DNA of 33,622 nt from an uncultured Eubacteriales bacterium (GCA_900316755.1 ONED01000023.1:1-33622); one strand, 5' to 3'. Shown: positions 23,484-32,111, numbered from the stretch's first letter. Notes: generated from the letters alone by a model not told the origin. Numbers and translations: made by a program.

Positions 23484-25040
23484 GTGCAAGATATCATAAT
23501 CATTGTGATTGCTGTGGTAGTTGCACTTGTTGTTGCATCGGTGGTAACTCATTTTGTGACGGTATCCAAGCTTACGAAGGATGCAAATTCGAAGATTGGA
23601 AATGCGGAAAGCAGAGCGAGAGAAATTATCGATGACGCGTTAAAAAATGCGGAAGCTACAAAAAAAGAAGCTCTCTTGGAAGTAAAGGAAGAGTCTATCA
23701 AAACAAAAAATGAGCTCGAGAAAGAGACAAAAGAGAGACGAACCGAATTACAGCGCTTTGAAAAAAGGGTGCTATCCAAGGAAGAGGCTTTGGAAAAACG
23801 GGCAGAAGCATTGGCACAACGTGAGGCAGGTTTCACGCAGAAAGAAGAGCAAATGAAGCAGCGTGAAGCAAAAGTGGAAGCTTTAGGTCAGCAAAGAGTA
23901 CAGGAACTGGAAAGAATCTCAGGATTAACCTCCGAACAGGCAAAGGATTATTTGTTAAAAACTGTTGAAGAAGATGTGAAGCATGATACTGCGAAGCTGG
24001 TAAAAGAATTGGAAACGCAGGCAAAGGAAGAAGCCGGCAAAAAGGCAAAAGAGTATGTTGTCAACGCAATTCAGAAATGTGCAGCAGATCATGTAGCAGA
24101 AACTACGATTTCCGTTGTTCAACTTCCGAGCGACGAGATGAAGGGAAGGATTATCGGTAGAGAGGGACGTAATATTCGTACTTTAGAAACGATGACAGGG
24201 GTAGAGTTAATTATAGATGATACTCCGGAAGCTGTTGTTTTGTCCGGATTTGACCCGATTCGAAGGGAAGTTGCCAGAATTGCTCTGGAAAGATTGATTG
24301 TAGATGGTCGTATCCATCCTGCAAGAATCGAGGAGATGGTAGAAAAAGCGCAAAAAGATGTAGAAACGATGATTCGTGAAGAAGGGGAAGCAGCAGCATT
24401 AGAAGTAGGTGTACATGGTATTCATCCTGAATTGATTCGTTTGTTGGGAAGAATGAAGTTCAGAACAAGCTATGGACAAAATGCTTTGAAACATTCTGTG
24501 GAAGTGGCACAGTTGGCCGGTTTGCTGGCAAGTGAAATCGGACTTGACGTTCGGGTTGCGAAAAGAGCAGGTCTGTTACATGATATCGGCAAATCTATTG
24601 ACCACGAAATGGAAGGTTCCCATATTCAAATCGGTGTTGACCTTTGTAAAAAATACAAAGAGTCAGCGGTCGTTATCAATGCAGTTGAGGCGCATCATGG
24701 GGATGCAGAGCCAAATTCATTGATTGCATGTATTGTGCAGGCGGCAGATACGATTTCTGCGGCAAGACCGGGCGCAAGAAAAGAAACTTTAGAAACATAT
24801 ACTAACAGATTAAAACAATTAGAAGAAATCGCAAACCAATATAAAGGTGTCGATAAGTCTTTTGCTATTCAGGCAGGTAGAGAGATTCGTATCATGGTAG
24901 TTCCAGAACAGGTGTCTGATGCAGACATGGTACTCATGGCCAGAAATATTTCAAAACAGATTGAATTTGAATTGGAATATCCTGGTCAGGTGAAAGTAAA
25001 TGTAATACGTGAATCACGTGTTACAGATTATGCAAAATAG
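23484..25040 (+). CDS. rny: Ribonuclease Y
   Basis: RNase Y is the membrane-anchored endonuclease that starts mRNA decay in many Firmicutes. The 518-residue protein has an N-terminal membrane helix (4-24), a long charged coiled coil (about 30-200), a KH RNA-binding domain with [10 protein letters not shown] (221-230), and an HD hydrolase domain with the metal-binding His366-Asp367 in LLHDIGKS. It starts with GTG, with AGGAGG seven bases upstream. It follows recA-recX as in many Clostridia but has its own promoter and a strong terminator. Confidence 0.97.
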   Translation: MQDIIIIVIAVVVALVVASVVTHFVTVSKLTKDANSKIGNAESRAREIIDDALKNAEATKKEALLEVKEESIKTKNELEKETKERRTELQRFEKRVLSKEEALEKRAEALAQREAGFTQKEEQMKQREAKVEALGQQRVQELERISGLTSEQAKDYLLKTVEEDVKHDTAKLVKELETQAKEEAGKKAKEYVVNAIQKCAADHVAETTISVVQLPSDEMKGRIIGREGRNIRTLETMTGVELIIDDTPEAVVLSGFDPIRREVARIALERLIVDGRIHPARIEEMVEKAQKDVETMIREEGEAAALEVGVHGIHPELIRLLGRMKFRTSYGQNALKHSVEVAQLAGLLASEIGLDVRVAKRAGLLHDIGKSIDHEMEGSHIQIGVDLCKKYKESAVVINAVEAHHGDAEPNSLIACIVQAADTISAARPGARKETLETYTNRLKQLEEIANQYKGVDKSFAIQAGREIRIMVVPEQVSDADMVLMARNISKQIEFELEYPGQVKVNVIRESRVTDYAK

Positions 25041-25045
25041 GAGAG

Positions 25046-25077
25046 AGAACCCTTGGTTTACAAGGGTTCTTTTTATT
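25046..25077 (+). terminator. Terminator after rny
   Basis: A perfect 10-bp stem (25046-25055 with 25061-25070) encloses a five-base loop and is followed by TTTTATT. It starts 5 bases after the rny stop. Confidence 0.9.
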
Positions 25078-25099
25078 AGCAGGAAAAGAGAGAAAGAAT

Positions 25100-25645
25100 G
25101 TGGTGGCAAATATGGATGGATTTCAGAGAAGAAAGCGAGAATTGGCATATCAGGGAACCGTAATGAAAGTCTACAGGGATTATGTAGAGATAAACGGACA
25201 TCAGGCAGTCTGGGATTATTTCGAACACAAGGGAGGTGCTGCGGTAATTCCGATTACAAAAGATGGGAAAATATGGATGGTGCGACAGTATAGAAACGCA
25301 ATTGACAGGTATACGCTAGAGATTCCGGCGGGCGCCTTTGATACGGAGGAAGAGTCCGGAGCTGACTGTGTGGCAAGAGAACTGGAGGAGGAGACCGGTT
25401 TTTGCGCGGGTAAGCTGGAATGGCTGGTTACCATAAGAAGTATGGTTGCCTTTTGCAATGAAAAGGTAGAAATTTTTGTGGCGACGGATTTGATTCCTTC
25501 TACGCAGCATCTGGACAAAGAAGAATCGATTACTTTAGAAGCGTATACGATGGCGGAATTGAAAGAGAAAATTTTTTCAGGAGAGATTGAGGATTCGAAA
25601 ACGGTAGCCGCGCTTTTGGCATACATGGTAAAATATCAGGCATAA
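25100..25645 (+). CDS. Nudix hydrolase, probable ADP-ribose pyrophosphatase
   Basis: This 181-residue protein belongs to the Nudix superfamily, and its general layout is that of ADP-ribose pyrophosphatases (NudF-like). The Nudix box runs from GAFDTEEESGADCVA to RELEEETGF (about residues 77-100). The spacing between the first Gly and the RE pair is one residue longer than the textbook box, a variant I believe is common in clostridial members. IPAGAF before the box supports an ADP-ribose substrate. Start codon choice is uncertain: GTG at 25100, GTG at 25103 or ATG at 25112, none with a strong binding site. It lies between rny and spoIIM. Confidence 0.85.
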   Translation: MVANMDGFQRRKRELAYQGTVMKVYRDYVEINGHQAVWDYFEHKGGAAVIPITKDGKIWMVRQYRNAIDRYTLEIPAGAFDTEEESGADCVARELEEETGFCAGKLEWLVTIRSMVAFCNEKVEIFVATDLIPSTQHLDKEESITLEAYTMAELKEKIFSGEIEDSKTVAALLAYMVKYQA

Positions 25646-25667
25646 GGGAAATAACTTCGCATATAAT
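25640..25667 (+). promoter_or_regulatory. Candidate sigma-E-type sporulation promoter of spoIIM
   Basis: GCATAA at 25640-25645 and CATATAAT at 25660-25667 are 14 bases apart. This resembles the known mother-cell sigma-E pattern (a -35 like GNATAW and a -10 like CATACANT). No sigma-A -35 box lies at the correct distance from this -10. The -35 would overlap the end of the Nudix gene. Confidence 0.45.
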
Positions 25668-25695
25668 GAACTATCTGAGCGATGGAGGTAGTTCT

Positions 25696-26238
25696 GTGAG
25701 ACTTTATAAATATAAAAACCAGCTCTTGCCTGCTTTTTTAGCGGTTGGCTTTTTGGCGGGAATATTATATGAGAATGTGATTTCAAGAAGCAGAGGAATG
25801 TCTATCGAACTTTGGGAATCCGGCTTTTTGACCAGGTATCTGCAGACAGAGATTGTCACGGAGGAATATTTGTGGTATGTGATAAAATTGAGAGTATTCC
25901 CACTATTGGGGCTGTGTATTCTCGGCACATTCCGATGGAGAAAAATCGTTGTTGCCACCGGACTTTTATGGACAGGCTTTCTCACCGGCATCCTGACGGT
26001 ATCTGCTGTTATGCAGCTTGGGATCAAAGGAATTTTATTCTGTATTGTGGCATTATTTCCGCATATGGTATTTTATGGATTGGCGTATGGAATTGTTTTG
26101 CTGTATCTGTATCATTATCCGAGAAAACAGTGGAATGTGTCGAAAACGGTTTTTGTCATTCTAATGCTGTTTTTAGGGGTGGTTTTAGAGACCTATGTAA
26201 ATCCGTTTTTGATGAAATGGGTATTGAAAATGATATAG
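25696..26238 (+). CDS. spoIIM: Stage II sporulation protein M
   Basis: SpoIIM is the membrane subunit of the SpoIID-SpoIIM-SpoIIP machine that remodels peptidoglycan during engulfment of the forespore. The 180-residue protein has about five membrane helices (roughly 10-27, 58-77, 83-105, 110-140 and 150-172) and the family-like opening AFLAVGFLAGILYENVI and ending VVLETYVNPF. A GTG start at 25696 has GGAGG seven bases upstream and is preferred over the ATG at 25666, which overlaps the likely promoter. Identification rests on overall pattern rather than catalytic residues. It is convergent with a SpoVB-like gene across a large inverted repeat. Confidence 0.8.
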   Translation: MRLYKYKNQLLPAFLAVGFLAGILYENVISRSRGMSIELWESGFLTRYLQTEIVTEEYLWYVIKLRVFPLLGLCILGTFRWRKIVVATGLLWTGFLTGILTVSAVMQLGIKGILFCIVALFPHMVFYGLAYGIVLLYLYHYPRKQWNVSKTVFVILMLFLGVVLETYVNPFLMKWVLKMI

Positions 26239-26260
26239 AAAATGCAAAAAGGAGCATATC

Positions 26261-26568
26261 ATAGCGAAATGGGTTTCACTGAGCCTGAGGCAATCGGCAC
26301 ACACGCCGCTACCAAGGGCTTTTCTTTTAGGCTTCATCTTCAGCATTTTCTAACACTCTGTTTTTTGAGAAGCAATTACATCTATCAAAAAGGAACTCAC
26401 AACACACAGATTTTCAGAATCTGAGGTTGCTCAGACAACTTTTTGATAGATGCTTTTTCAAAAAACAGAGTGCAAGAAAATACAAGAAGATTGCAGAAAA
26501 AAGAAAAAGCCCTTGGTGGCGGCGTGTGTGCCGACTGCCTCAGGCTCAGTGAGACCCATTTTCGCTAT
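26261..26568. repeat. Large palindromic (inverted-repeat) element of about 308 bp
   Basis: The whole stretch between two convergent genes is an imperfect palindrome. Outer arms 26261-26323 and 26505-26568 match over about 63 positions with one single-base gap and three substitutions. Further in, 26354-26368 pairs perfectly with 26458-26472 (15 bp), and 26379-26392 with 26439-26452 (14 bp). The 46-base apex (26393-26438) holds two competing small hairpins, 26407-26412/26418-26423 and 26421-26425/26430-26434. No transposase and no clear target duplication flank it. The right end supplies the stop codon of the minus-strand flippase gene. In plus-strand RNA two of the three arm substitutions are G-U pairs. 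Confidence 0.85.
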
Positions 26569-27893
26569 TGCGACAGTTCTTTTCTTGTGTAGTGCCATAA
26601 GTGCCAGATGCATAGAGTACAGGTGACAATGTAGCTGAGCAGGAGTCCCCACAAATACCCATTCATTCCAATCAGCGGGATAAATCCTAAAACACCTGTG
26701 ATACGAATGGAGAGTCCAATGGTATTGATGATAAGAGAAATATTCGCTTTCCCCAGACCGTTTGTGATGCTGGTCAAGGTGGAGTTTAAGTATAAAAAGG
26801 GGCAAATCCATGCAAGCGTCCGGATGTAATCCCCTGCCAGTTCACTGCGGAATAATATATTACCCACAAAAGAACCAAAACATAAAAACACAAGACAGGA
26901 AAACATACCAAGGGCAAAACAGGAGAAGAAAACCTTTTGAATCAAGTCTTTTAGTTTTGAGTAATCCCTCGATGCCTGTATTTCTGCGACAGTAGGAAGC
27001 AGCATGGTAGAGACAGAGTTGGTAATCGCAGAGGGAAACAGGACACAGGGAAGTGCCATTCCTGTCAGAACCCCATAATTACTGAGTGCTTCGTGGGTGG
27101 TATAGCCATACTGTTGCAGTCGCTGCGGGATGGAGATGGACTCAATACTCTGCAGAATATTTAAAAGAATCCGGCTGGAGGTCAGTGGAATCGCAAGTCC
27201 CAGTAATTCTTTGGTAAAAGAAAGTCTGTTTGCACCTGAAAAAGAGATGCGTTTCTTTTTTTGGTGTGCCGTAAAGCATTGTACGCAAAAGACAGCAGAT
27301 ACACATTCTCCGATGAGGATTCCAAACACAGCAAACAAGATGCTGATGTTTCCCTCATGATTTGCCGCAATTCGATAAATAATATATACGGAAAAGGCGC
27401 GGGCAAGCTGCTCTAAGAGTTGCGAAATAGCCGGTATTTTTGTCTGTTTTAATCCAAAATAGTAACCGCAGAGGCAGCTATGGATGGCTGCAAAAGGAAG
27501 TGCGTAGGAAATTGCAACCAATAAGGGTTCGCAGCGGATGTCCCCCAGAATGTAAATGGAAAAATCGGAAGCCTGTGTCTGCATCACGAAAAGGGCGCAA
27601 AAAGAAAGGGCAAGGGAGATTCCCAGACCGATATATAAAATTTGAATTGCTTCTTCTTTTTTCCCCAGAGAAATTTTTCTGGCGGTGCATCGCGAAATGG
27701 CAGTTTCTATGCCGGCGGCGGTAAGGGAAAAACAAAGTGCGTAAATTGGGAAAATAAGCTGGTACAGTCCCACCTGTTCTTCTCCAAAAGTATGGCTTAA
27801 GAACATCCGAAAGAAGAAACCGATAAATCGTGTAATAAGTCCGGTAGCGGTCAAAGTGGCGGTACCGACCAAAAGAGTTCGTTTGTTAGACAT
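26565..27893 (-). CDS. SpoVB/MurJ-like polysaccharide flippase (MOP superfamily)
   Basis: This 442-residue membrane protein belongs to the oligosaccharide-exporter branch of the MOP superfamily, which includes SpoVB, MurJ and Wzx. About 12 hydrophobic segments are visible, beginning GTATLTATGLITRFIGFFFRMFLSHTFG, the family's usual first helix region. The segment GLYQLIFPIYALCFSLTAAGIETAIS is SpoVB-like. It probably moves a lipid-linked cell-wall or spore-cortex precursor across the membrane, but the substrate is not determined. The start is the ATG at 27893 with AGGTGA upstream; an ATG seven codons earlier lacks a binding site. Its TAG stop lies in the terminal bases of the inverted repeat. 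Confidence 0.82.
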   Translation of the reverse strand: MSNKRTLLVGTATLTATGLITRFIGFFFRMFLSHTFGEEQVGLYQLIFPIYALCFSLTAAGIETAISRCTARKISLGKKEEAIQILYIGLGISLALSFCALFVMQTQASDFSIYILGDIRCEPLLVAISYALPFAAIHSCLCGYYFGLKQTKIPAISQLLEQLARAFSVYIIYRIAANHEGNISILFAVFGILIGECVSAVFCVQCFTAHQKKKRISFSGANRLSFTKELLGLAIPLTSSRILLNILQSIESISIPQRLQQYGYTTHEALSNYGVLTGMALPCVLFPSAITNSVSTMLLPTVAEIQASRDYSKLKDLIQKVFFSCFALGMFSCLVFLCFGSFVGNILFRSELAGDYIRTLAWICPFLYLNSTLTSITNGLGKANISLIINTIGLSIRITGVLGFIPLIGMNGYLWGLLLSYIVTCTLCIWHLWHYTRKELSQ

Positions 27894-27940
27894 GAGTTCA
27901 CCTGTTTGTTTCATTATTTTAACATATTCTCATAAGGTGC

Positions 27941-27969
27941 TTGACAGAACAAAATTAGAGTGTTATTCT
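27941..27969 (+). promoter_or_regulatory. Promoter of the iscR-nifS-nifU-mnmA operon
   Basis: TTGACA at 27941-27946 and TATTCT at 27964-27969 are 17 bases apart. The start point would be near 27976, just before an inverted repeat. Confidence 0.78.
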
Positions 27970-27980
27970 ACAGAAGAAAA

Positions 27981-28004
27981 AATCCTAGCAAATTACTAGG
28001 GATT
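27981..28004. promoter_or_regulatory. Candidate Rrf2/IscR operator
   Basis: AATCCTAG (27981-27988) and CTAGGGATT (27996-28004) form an inverted repeat around a seven-base spacer with one extra base in the right arm. It lies directly after the expected transcription start. It is a good candidate site for autoregulation by the Rrf2 protein encoded next. No T-run follows on the plus strand, so it is not a terminator. Confidence 0.55.
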
Positions 28005-28023
28005 AAAAAAAGAAGGTGAAGCC

Positions 28024-28482
28024 TTGAAAATATCAACAAAAGGTCGTTATGGACTGCGTGCATTGATTGATTTGGCACAGTACAGCGAGATTGAGCCGGT
28101 TTCCATAAACAGTATTTCAGCGAGACAGGGAATTTCGGAGCGCTATCTGGAGCAGCTTATGACGATGCTGAAAAAAGCGGGATTGGTTCAAAGTATCCGG
28201 GGAGCAGGCGGCGGCTATGTACTTGCAAAGGATATGAGCGAGATTTCCGTAGGGGATGTGCTTCGCGCGTTGGAGGGCAATCTGGAACCGGTGGAGTGTG
28301 CCGCATTTAAACCGGAAGATACCTGTGAAGCATCGGATGGCTGTGTGACAAAGTATGTCTGGCAGCGCATCAACGAAAGCATCAATCGAACCGTAGACGA
28401 AATCAATTTAAAGCAGCTCGTGGAAGAGAGCAGGAGTATGCAGAAGTCCCCTGCATCTGAAAAGAGAAAATGCGGGAAATAG
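28024..28482 (+). CDS. iscR: Rrf2 family regulator, IscR-like
   Basis: This 152-residue DNA-binding protein of the Rrf2 family very probably senses iron-sulfur cluster status and controls the operon it heads. The winged-helix part includes KISTKGRYGLRALIDLAQY, GISERYLEQLMTMLKKAGLV and SIRGAGGGYVLAKD. Three cysteines, Cys92, Cys101 and Cys107, lie in the cluster-binding loop; the spacing (8 and 5 residues between) differs from E. coli IscR (5 and 5) but suits clostridial relatives. It starts with TTG after AAGGTGA. nifS follows after 13 bases. CymR, the cysteine regulator, is a paralogue that cannot be entirely excluded, but it usually lacks this cysteine set. Confidence 0.88.
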   Translation: MKISTKGRYGLRALIDLAQYSEIEPVSINSISARQGISERYLEQLMTMLKKAGLVQSIRGAGGGYVLAKDMSEISVGDVLRALEGNLEPVECAAFKPEDTCEASDGCVTKYVWQRINESINRTVDEINLKQLVEESRSMQKSPASEKRKCGK

Positions 28483-28495
28483 GAGGAACAGATAT

Positions 28496-29680
28496 ATGAA
28501 TAAACTGATTTATTTGGATAATGCAGCTACAACAAAGACTGCACCGGAGGTTGTGGAAGCTATGCTTCCCTATTTTACGGAATACTATGGCAATCCATCC
28601 AGTGTATATACATTCGCATCAAAAAGCAAAGAAGCAGTTACAAGGCAGCGGGAAGTGATTGCAGAGGCACTGGGTGCAAAATCCGAAGAGATTTATTTTA
28701 CAGCCGGTGGTTCTGAGTCTGATAACTGGGCGCTGAAAGCAACTGCAGAGGCGTATAAGGACAAGGGGAACCACATTATTACCACTAAGATTGAACACCA
28801 TGCGATTCTCCATACAGCACAGTACCTGGAGAAACGGGGATATGAAGTTACCTACCTGGATGTAGATGAAAATGGTGTTGTTAAGCTGGATGATTTAAAG
28901 GCGGCAATCAGACCGACGACGATTCTGATTTCCGTGATGTTTGCAAATAACGAAATCGGTACCATACAGCCTATCAAAGAAATTGGAGAAATCGCGAAAG
29001 AGAACGGCATTCTATTCCACACAGATGCGGTTCAGGCATTTGGACAGGTGCCGATTGATGTGAATGAATACCATATTGATATGTTAAGTGCCAGTGGTCA
29101 CAAGCTGAACGGACCGAAAGGAATCGGATTCCTTTATATTCGCAAAGGACTAAAATTGAAATCGTTTGTACATGGCGGCGCGCAGGAGCGCAAGCGCCGT
29201 GCAGGGACAGAAAATGTGCCCGGCATTATCGGAATCGGGACGGCTGTATCGCGGGCAATGCGGACGATGAAGGAGCGCACTTTAAAGGAAACAGAGCTTC
29301 GTGACTATCTGATTTCACGTGTGCTTCAGGAGATTCCGTATGTGAGACTAAACGGACACCCTAAGAAACGTCTTCCGAATAATGCGAATTTCAGTTTCCG
29401 CTTTATTGAGGGAGAATCACTATTAATCATGCTCGACATGAAAGGAATCTGTGGTTCCAGCGGTTCGGCCTGTACATCAGGCTCCCTTGATCCGTCCCAT
29501 GTACTTCTTGCCATCGGATTGCCGCACGAAATCGCGCATGGATCTCTGCGGCTGACTCTGAGCGAGGAGACGACCAGAGAAGAAATTGATTATGTAGTAG
29601 AGGCACTCAAAGAAATTGTGACACATTTAAGAAGTATGTCACCGCTTTATGAGGATTTCCTTGCAAAGCAGAAAAAGTAA
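28496..29680 (+). CDS. nifS: Cysteine desulfurase, NifS/IscS group
   Basis: This PLP enzyme removes sulfur from cysteine and passes it as a persulfide to the scaffold protein and to tRNA thiolation. The 394-residue protein opens IYLDNAATTKTAPEV. It has the EHHAIL histidine (about 100-105), the PLP lysine Lys203 in SGHKLNGPKG and the catalytic Cys326 in the long SSGSACTSGS loop, which marks the group I (NifS/IscS) type. AGGAGG lies upstream of the ATG. Its neighbours, a U-type scaffold and MnmA, are its expected sulfur acceptors. Confidence 0.96.
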   Translation: MNKLIYLDNAATTKTAPEVVEAMLPYFTEYYGNPSSVYTFASKSKEAVTRQREVIAEALGAKSEEIYFTAGGSESDNWALKATAEAYKDKGNHIITTKIEHHAILHTAQYLEKRGYEVTYLDVDENGVVKLDDLKAAIRPTTILISVMFANNEIGTIQPIKEIGEIAKENGILFHTDAVQAFGQVPIDVNEYHIDMLSASGHKLNGPKGIGFLYIRKGLKLKSFVHGGAQERKRRAGTENVPGIIGIGTAVSRAMRTMKERTLKETELRDYLISRVLQEIPYVRLNGHPKKRLPNNANFSFRFIEGESLLIMLDMKGICGSSGSACTSGSLDPSHVLLAIGLPHEIAHGSLRLTLSEETTREEIDYVVEALKEIVTHLRSMSPLYEDFLAKQKK

Positions 29681-29700
29681 TAGAAGGGAGAATGTAGATT

Positions 29701-30144
29701 ATGTATACAGAAAAAGTAATGGATCATTTTCAACATCCGAGAAATGTGGGGGAGATTGAAAATGCCAGTGGAGTAGGAACGGTAGGAAATGCAAAATGCG
29801 GAGATATCATGCGCATTTATCTGGATATTGATGAAAATCAGGTAATCCGCGATGTGAAATTTAAAACCTTTGGGTGCGGAGCCGCAGTTGCGACGAGCAG
29901 CATGGCGACAGAGATGGTCAAAGGAAAGACCATTTATGAAGCATTGCAGGTTACAAATAAAGCAGTCATGGAGGCACTCGACGGACTTCCTCCGGTAAAA
30001 GTGCACTGTTCCCTTTTAGCAGAAGAGGCAATTCATGCTGCACTCTGGGATTATGCCGAAAAGCATAATATTAAAATTGAAGGCTTAGAGAAACCGAAAT
30101 CCGATATCCATGAAGGAGAAGAAGAGGAAACCGAAGAATATTAG
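29701..30144 (+). CDS. nifU: Iron-sulfur cluster scaffold, NifU/IscU type
   Basis: This is the scaffold on which NifS-derived sulfur and iron are assembled into clusters. The 147-residue protein carries the three conserved cysteines Cys33 (in NAKCGD), Cys59 (in FGCGAA) and Cys103 (in VHCSLLAEEA), plus Asp35 after the first cysteine. The IscU core ends near residue 125; a short acidic tail rich in glutamate follows. Only the N-terminal, U-type domain of classical NifU is present. It lies 20 bases after nifS and 15 before mnmA. Confidence 0.95.
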   Translation: MYTEKVMDHFQHPRNVGEIENASGVGTVGNAKCGDIMRIYLDIDENQVIRDVKFKTFGCGAAVATSSMATEMVKGKTIYEALQVTNKAVMEALDGLPPVKVHCSLLAEEAIHAALWDYAEKHNIKIEGLEKPKSDIHEGEEEETEEY

Positions 30145-30159
30145 AGCAGGGAGAGACTC

Positions 30160-31224
30160 ATGGAAAAGAAAACAGTAGTGGTGGGAATGTCGGGAGGTGT
30201 TGATTCCTCGGTAGCTGCGTTTCTTTTAAAAGAACAGGGCTACCGGGTGATTGGCGTCACGATGGAAATCTGGAAGGAAGAAGAAAACAGATGCTGCGGA
30301 CTCAGTGCAATCGAGGACGCCAGAAGAGTGGCATTTGATTTGGACATTCCATATTACGTCATGAATTTCAGAAAAGAGTTCCGGGAAAATGTAGTCGATT
30401 ATTTTATTGACGAGTATTTGCACGGGAGAACTCCGAACCCCTGTATCGCCTGCAATCGCTATGTGAAATGGGAGTCCCTTCTAAAACGAAGCAGAGAGAT
30501 CGGAGCAGATTATATTGCGACGGGACACTATGCAAGGATTGAATTGCTGTCAAACGGCAGATACAGTTTAAAATGTGCTGCCGCTAAGGCGAAGGATCAG
30601 ACGTACGCTCTCTACAATCTGACGCAGGAGCAGCTTTCCCACACACTCATGCCGGTGGGGGAATACAGCAAAGAGGAGATACGGAGAATTGCAGAAAAAG
30701 AGGGACTTCGCGTAGCAAATAAGCCGGACAGTCAGGATATCTGTTTTGTTCCGGACGGAGATTATGCCGGTTTTATTGAAGAGACAGTGGGAGATGCACT
30801 TCCGGTAGGAAATTTTGTTACCTTAGATGGGAAAATACTTGGTCCGCATAAGGGGATTACCCATTATACGGTGGGACAAAGAAAAGGTCTCGGACTTGCC
30901 CTTGGATATCCGGCATTTGTGATTGAAATTCGTCCTGAGTCGAACGAAGTCGTCATTGGTACAATGGAAGACTCTCTGTCGAACACGGTCAGAGCGAACC
31001 GATTGAATTTCATGTCGATTGCAGATTTGGAAGGAGAACTCCGAGTGTGGGCAAAGATTCGCTATAACCATAAAGGAGCATGGTGCAGGATTCGAAAGAC
31101 AGGGGAAGATGAAGTCCTATGTACCTTTGAAGAGCCTCAGAGGGCGATTACGCCGGGACAGGCAATCGTATTCTACGACGGGGATTATGTGCTTGGCGGC
31201 GGTACAATCATCAGTGATAAATAA
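30160..31224 (+). CDS. mnmA: tRNA-specific 2-thiouridylase MnmA
   Basis: MnmA adds sulfur to the wobble uridine (U34) of Lys, Glu and Gln tRNAs, using ATP and sulfur from a cysteine desulfurase. The 354-residue protein has the PP-loop GMSGGVDSS (9-17). The catalytic cysteine is Cys95 in TPNPCIACN and the persulfide-forming one is Cys195 in SQDICFVPDG; GHYAR and the C-terminal beta-barrel with VGQRKGLGLALG are present. Placement after nifS matches the known Firmicute arrangement in which a dedicated desulfurase feeds MnmA directly. Confidence 0.97.
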   Translation: MEKKTVVVGMSGGVDSSVAAFLLKEQGYRVIGVTMEIWKEEENRCCGLSAIEDARRVAFDLDIPYYVMNFRKEFRENVVDYFIDEYLHGRTPNPCIACNRYVKWESLLKRSREIGADYIATGHYARIELLSNGRYSLKCAAAKAKDQTYALYNLTQEQLSHTLMPVGEYSKEEIRRIAEKEGLRVANKPDSQDICFVPDGDYAGFIEETVGDALPVGNFVTLDGKILGPHKGITHYTVGQRKGLGLALGYPAFVIEIRPESNEVVIGTMEDSLSNTVRANRLNFMSIADLEGELRVWAKIRYNHKGAWCRIRKTGEDEVLCTFEEPQRAITPGQAIVFYDGDYVLGGGTIISDK

Positions 31225-31239
31225 AGCGAGGAAAAAGAT

Positions 31240-32049
31240 ATGAACGCAGATTTTCACATGCATACCAATTTTTCGTCGGATTCGGAGGCGGCACCGGAAG
31301 AGATGATAGAGGAGGCCATTCGCCGAGGACTCCATACGATTTGTATTACGGACCATCAGGATTTAGATCATCCGCAGTACAAAAGCGGTGAGATGTTTCA
31401 GCTGGACTTTTCCCAATATGTGCCGACGATACAGAAACTTCAAAAGCAGTATGAGGATCAGATAGAGATTCTGCTCGGTGTGGAATTTGGACTGCAGCCG
31501 CATCTGGGTGCGGTTTGCCATGAAATGGCTGCTTCTTATCCGTTTGACTTCATTATCGGTTCCGTGCACCTGATGGATGGGATGGATCCTTACGATGGGG
31601 AATATTTTCGCGGCAGGACGGACGAGGAAGGGTATCGGAGAGCGTTTGAAATTACGATGGAAAACCTTCGAAGGGTTCAGGATTTTGATGTACTCGGACA
31701 TATTGATTATGTGGTCCGCTATGGAAGTCAGAAGGAATTTACTTATCATTGCAGCGATTACGGAGATATCCTGGATGAGATTCTGAAGTTTCTGATTGCG
31801 AACGGCAAAGGAATGGAACTCAATACGGCAGGTTGGAAGTATGGGCTTCCATTTGCACATCCTCATCCAGACATTTTAAAACGATACCGGGAACTGGGGG
31901 GAGAGATCATTACAATCGGTTCTGATGCACATAAGCCGGAGCATCTGGCGTATGATTTTTACCGTGTTTCGGATGTTTTGAAGGCATGTGGATTCAAAAA
32001 CTACACAGAATTTCATCAAAGGAAGCCTGTTTTTCAGCAACTTCCATAA
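31240..32049 (+). CDS. PHP-domain histidinol-phosphatase (HisJ/HisK family)
   Basis: This 269-residue metal-dependent phosphatase of the PHP family probably hydrolyses histidinol phosphate, the penultimate step of histidine synthesis. Metal-binding residues are visible: His6 and His8 in DFHMHTNFSSDS, His39 in ITDHQD, Glu82 in GVEFGLQ, His110 in IGSVH, the HIDYV segment near 162 and GSDAH near residue 227. It is the last gene before gapA, 15 bases after mnmA. No other his genes are nearby, so a related sugar-phosphate substrate cannot be excluded. Confidence 0.85.
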   Translation: MNADFHMHTNFSSDSEAAPEEMIEEAIRRGLHTICITDHQDLDHPQYKSGEMFQLDFSQYVPTIQKLQKQYEDQIEILLGVEFGLQPHLGAVCHEMAASYPFDFIIGSVHLMDGMDPYDGEYFRGRTDEEGYRRAFEITMENLRRVQDFDVLGHIDYVVRYGSQKEFTYHCSDYGDILDEILKFLIANGKGMELNTAGWKYGLPFAHPHPDILKRYRELGGEIITIGSDAHKPEHLAYDFYRVSDVLKACGFKNYTEFHQRKPVFQQLP

Positions 32050-32063
32050 AATGAAAAAAATAC

Positions 32064-32092
32064 TTGAATTTTTGTATTAACTTTAGTACAAT
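32064..32092 (+). promoter_or_regulatory. First promoter of gapA
   Basis: TTGAAT at 32064-32069 and TACAAT at 32087-32092 are separated by 17 bases, giving a leader of about 95 bases. Confidence 0.65.
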
Positions 32093-32111
32093 CTTTATGG
32101 ATGACAATTCT

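Noticed and set aside
26242-26424. Small plus-strand frame in the left repeat arm (and its mirror on the minus strand at the right arm) encoding TEPEA(I/V)GTHAATKGF
   Set aside because: Both frames are the same sequence read from the two arms of the palindrome, lack ribosome binding sites, and run into the loop without a coherent protein. They follow from the inverted repeat.
26239-26600. Insertion sequence or standard MITE
   Set aside because: There is no transposase gene and no clear direct target repeat at the ends; the pairing continues through internal blocks rather than being limited to terminal repeats. A mobile origin is not excluded, but it is not shown.
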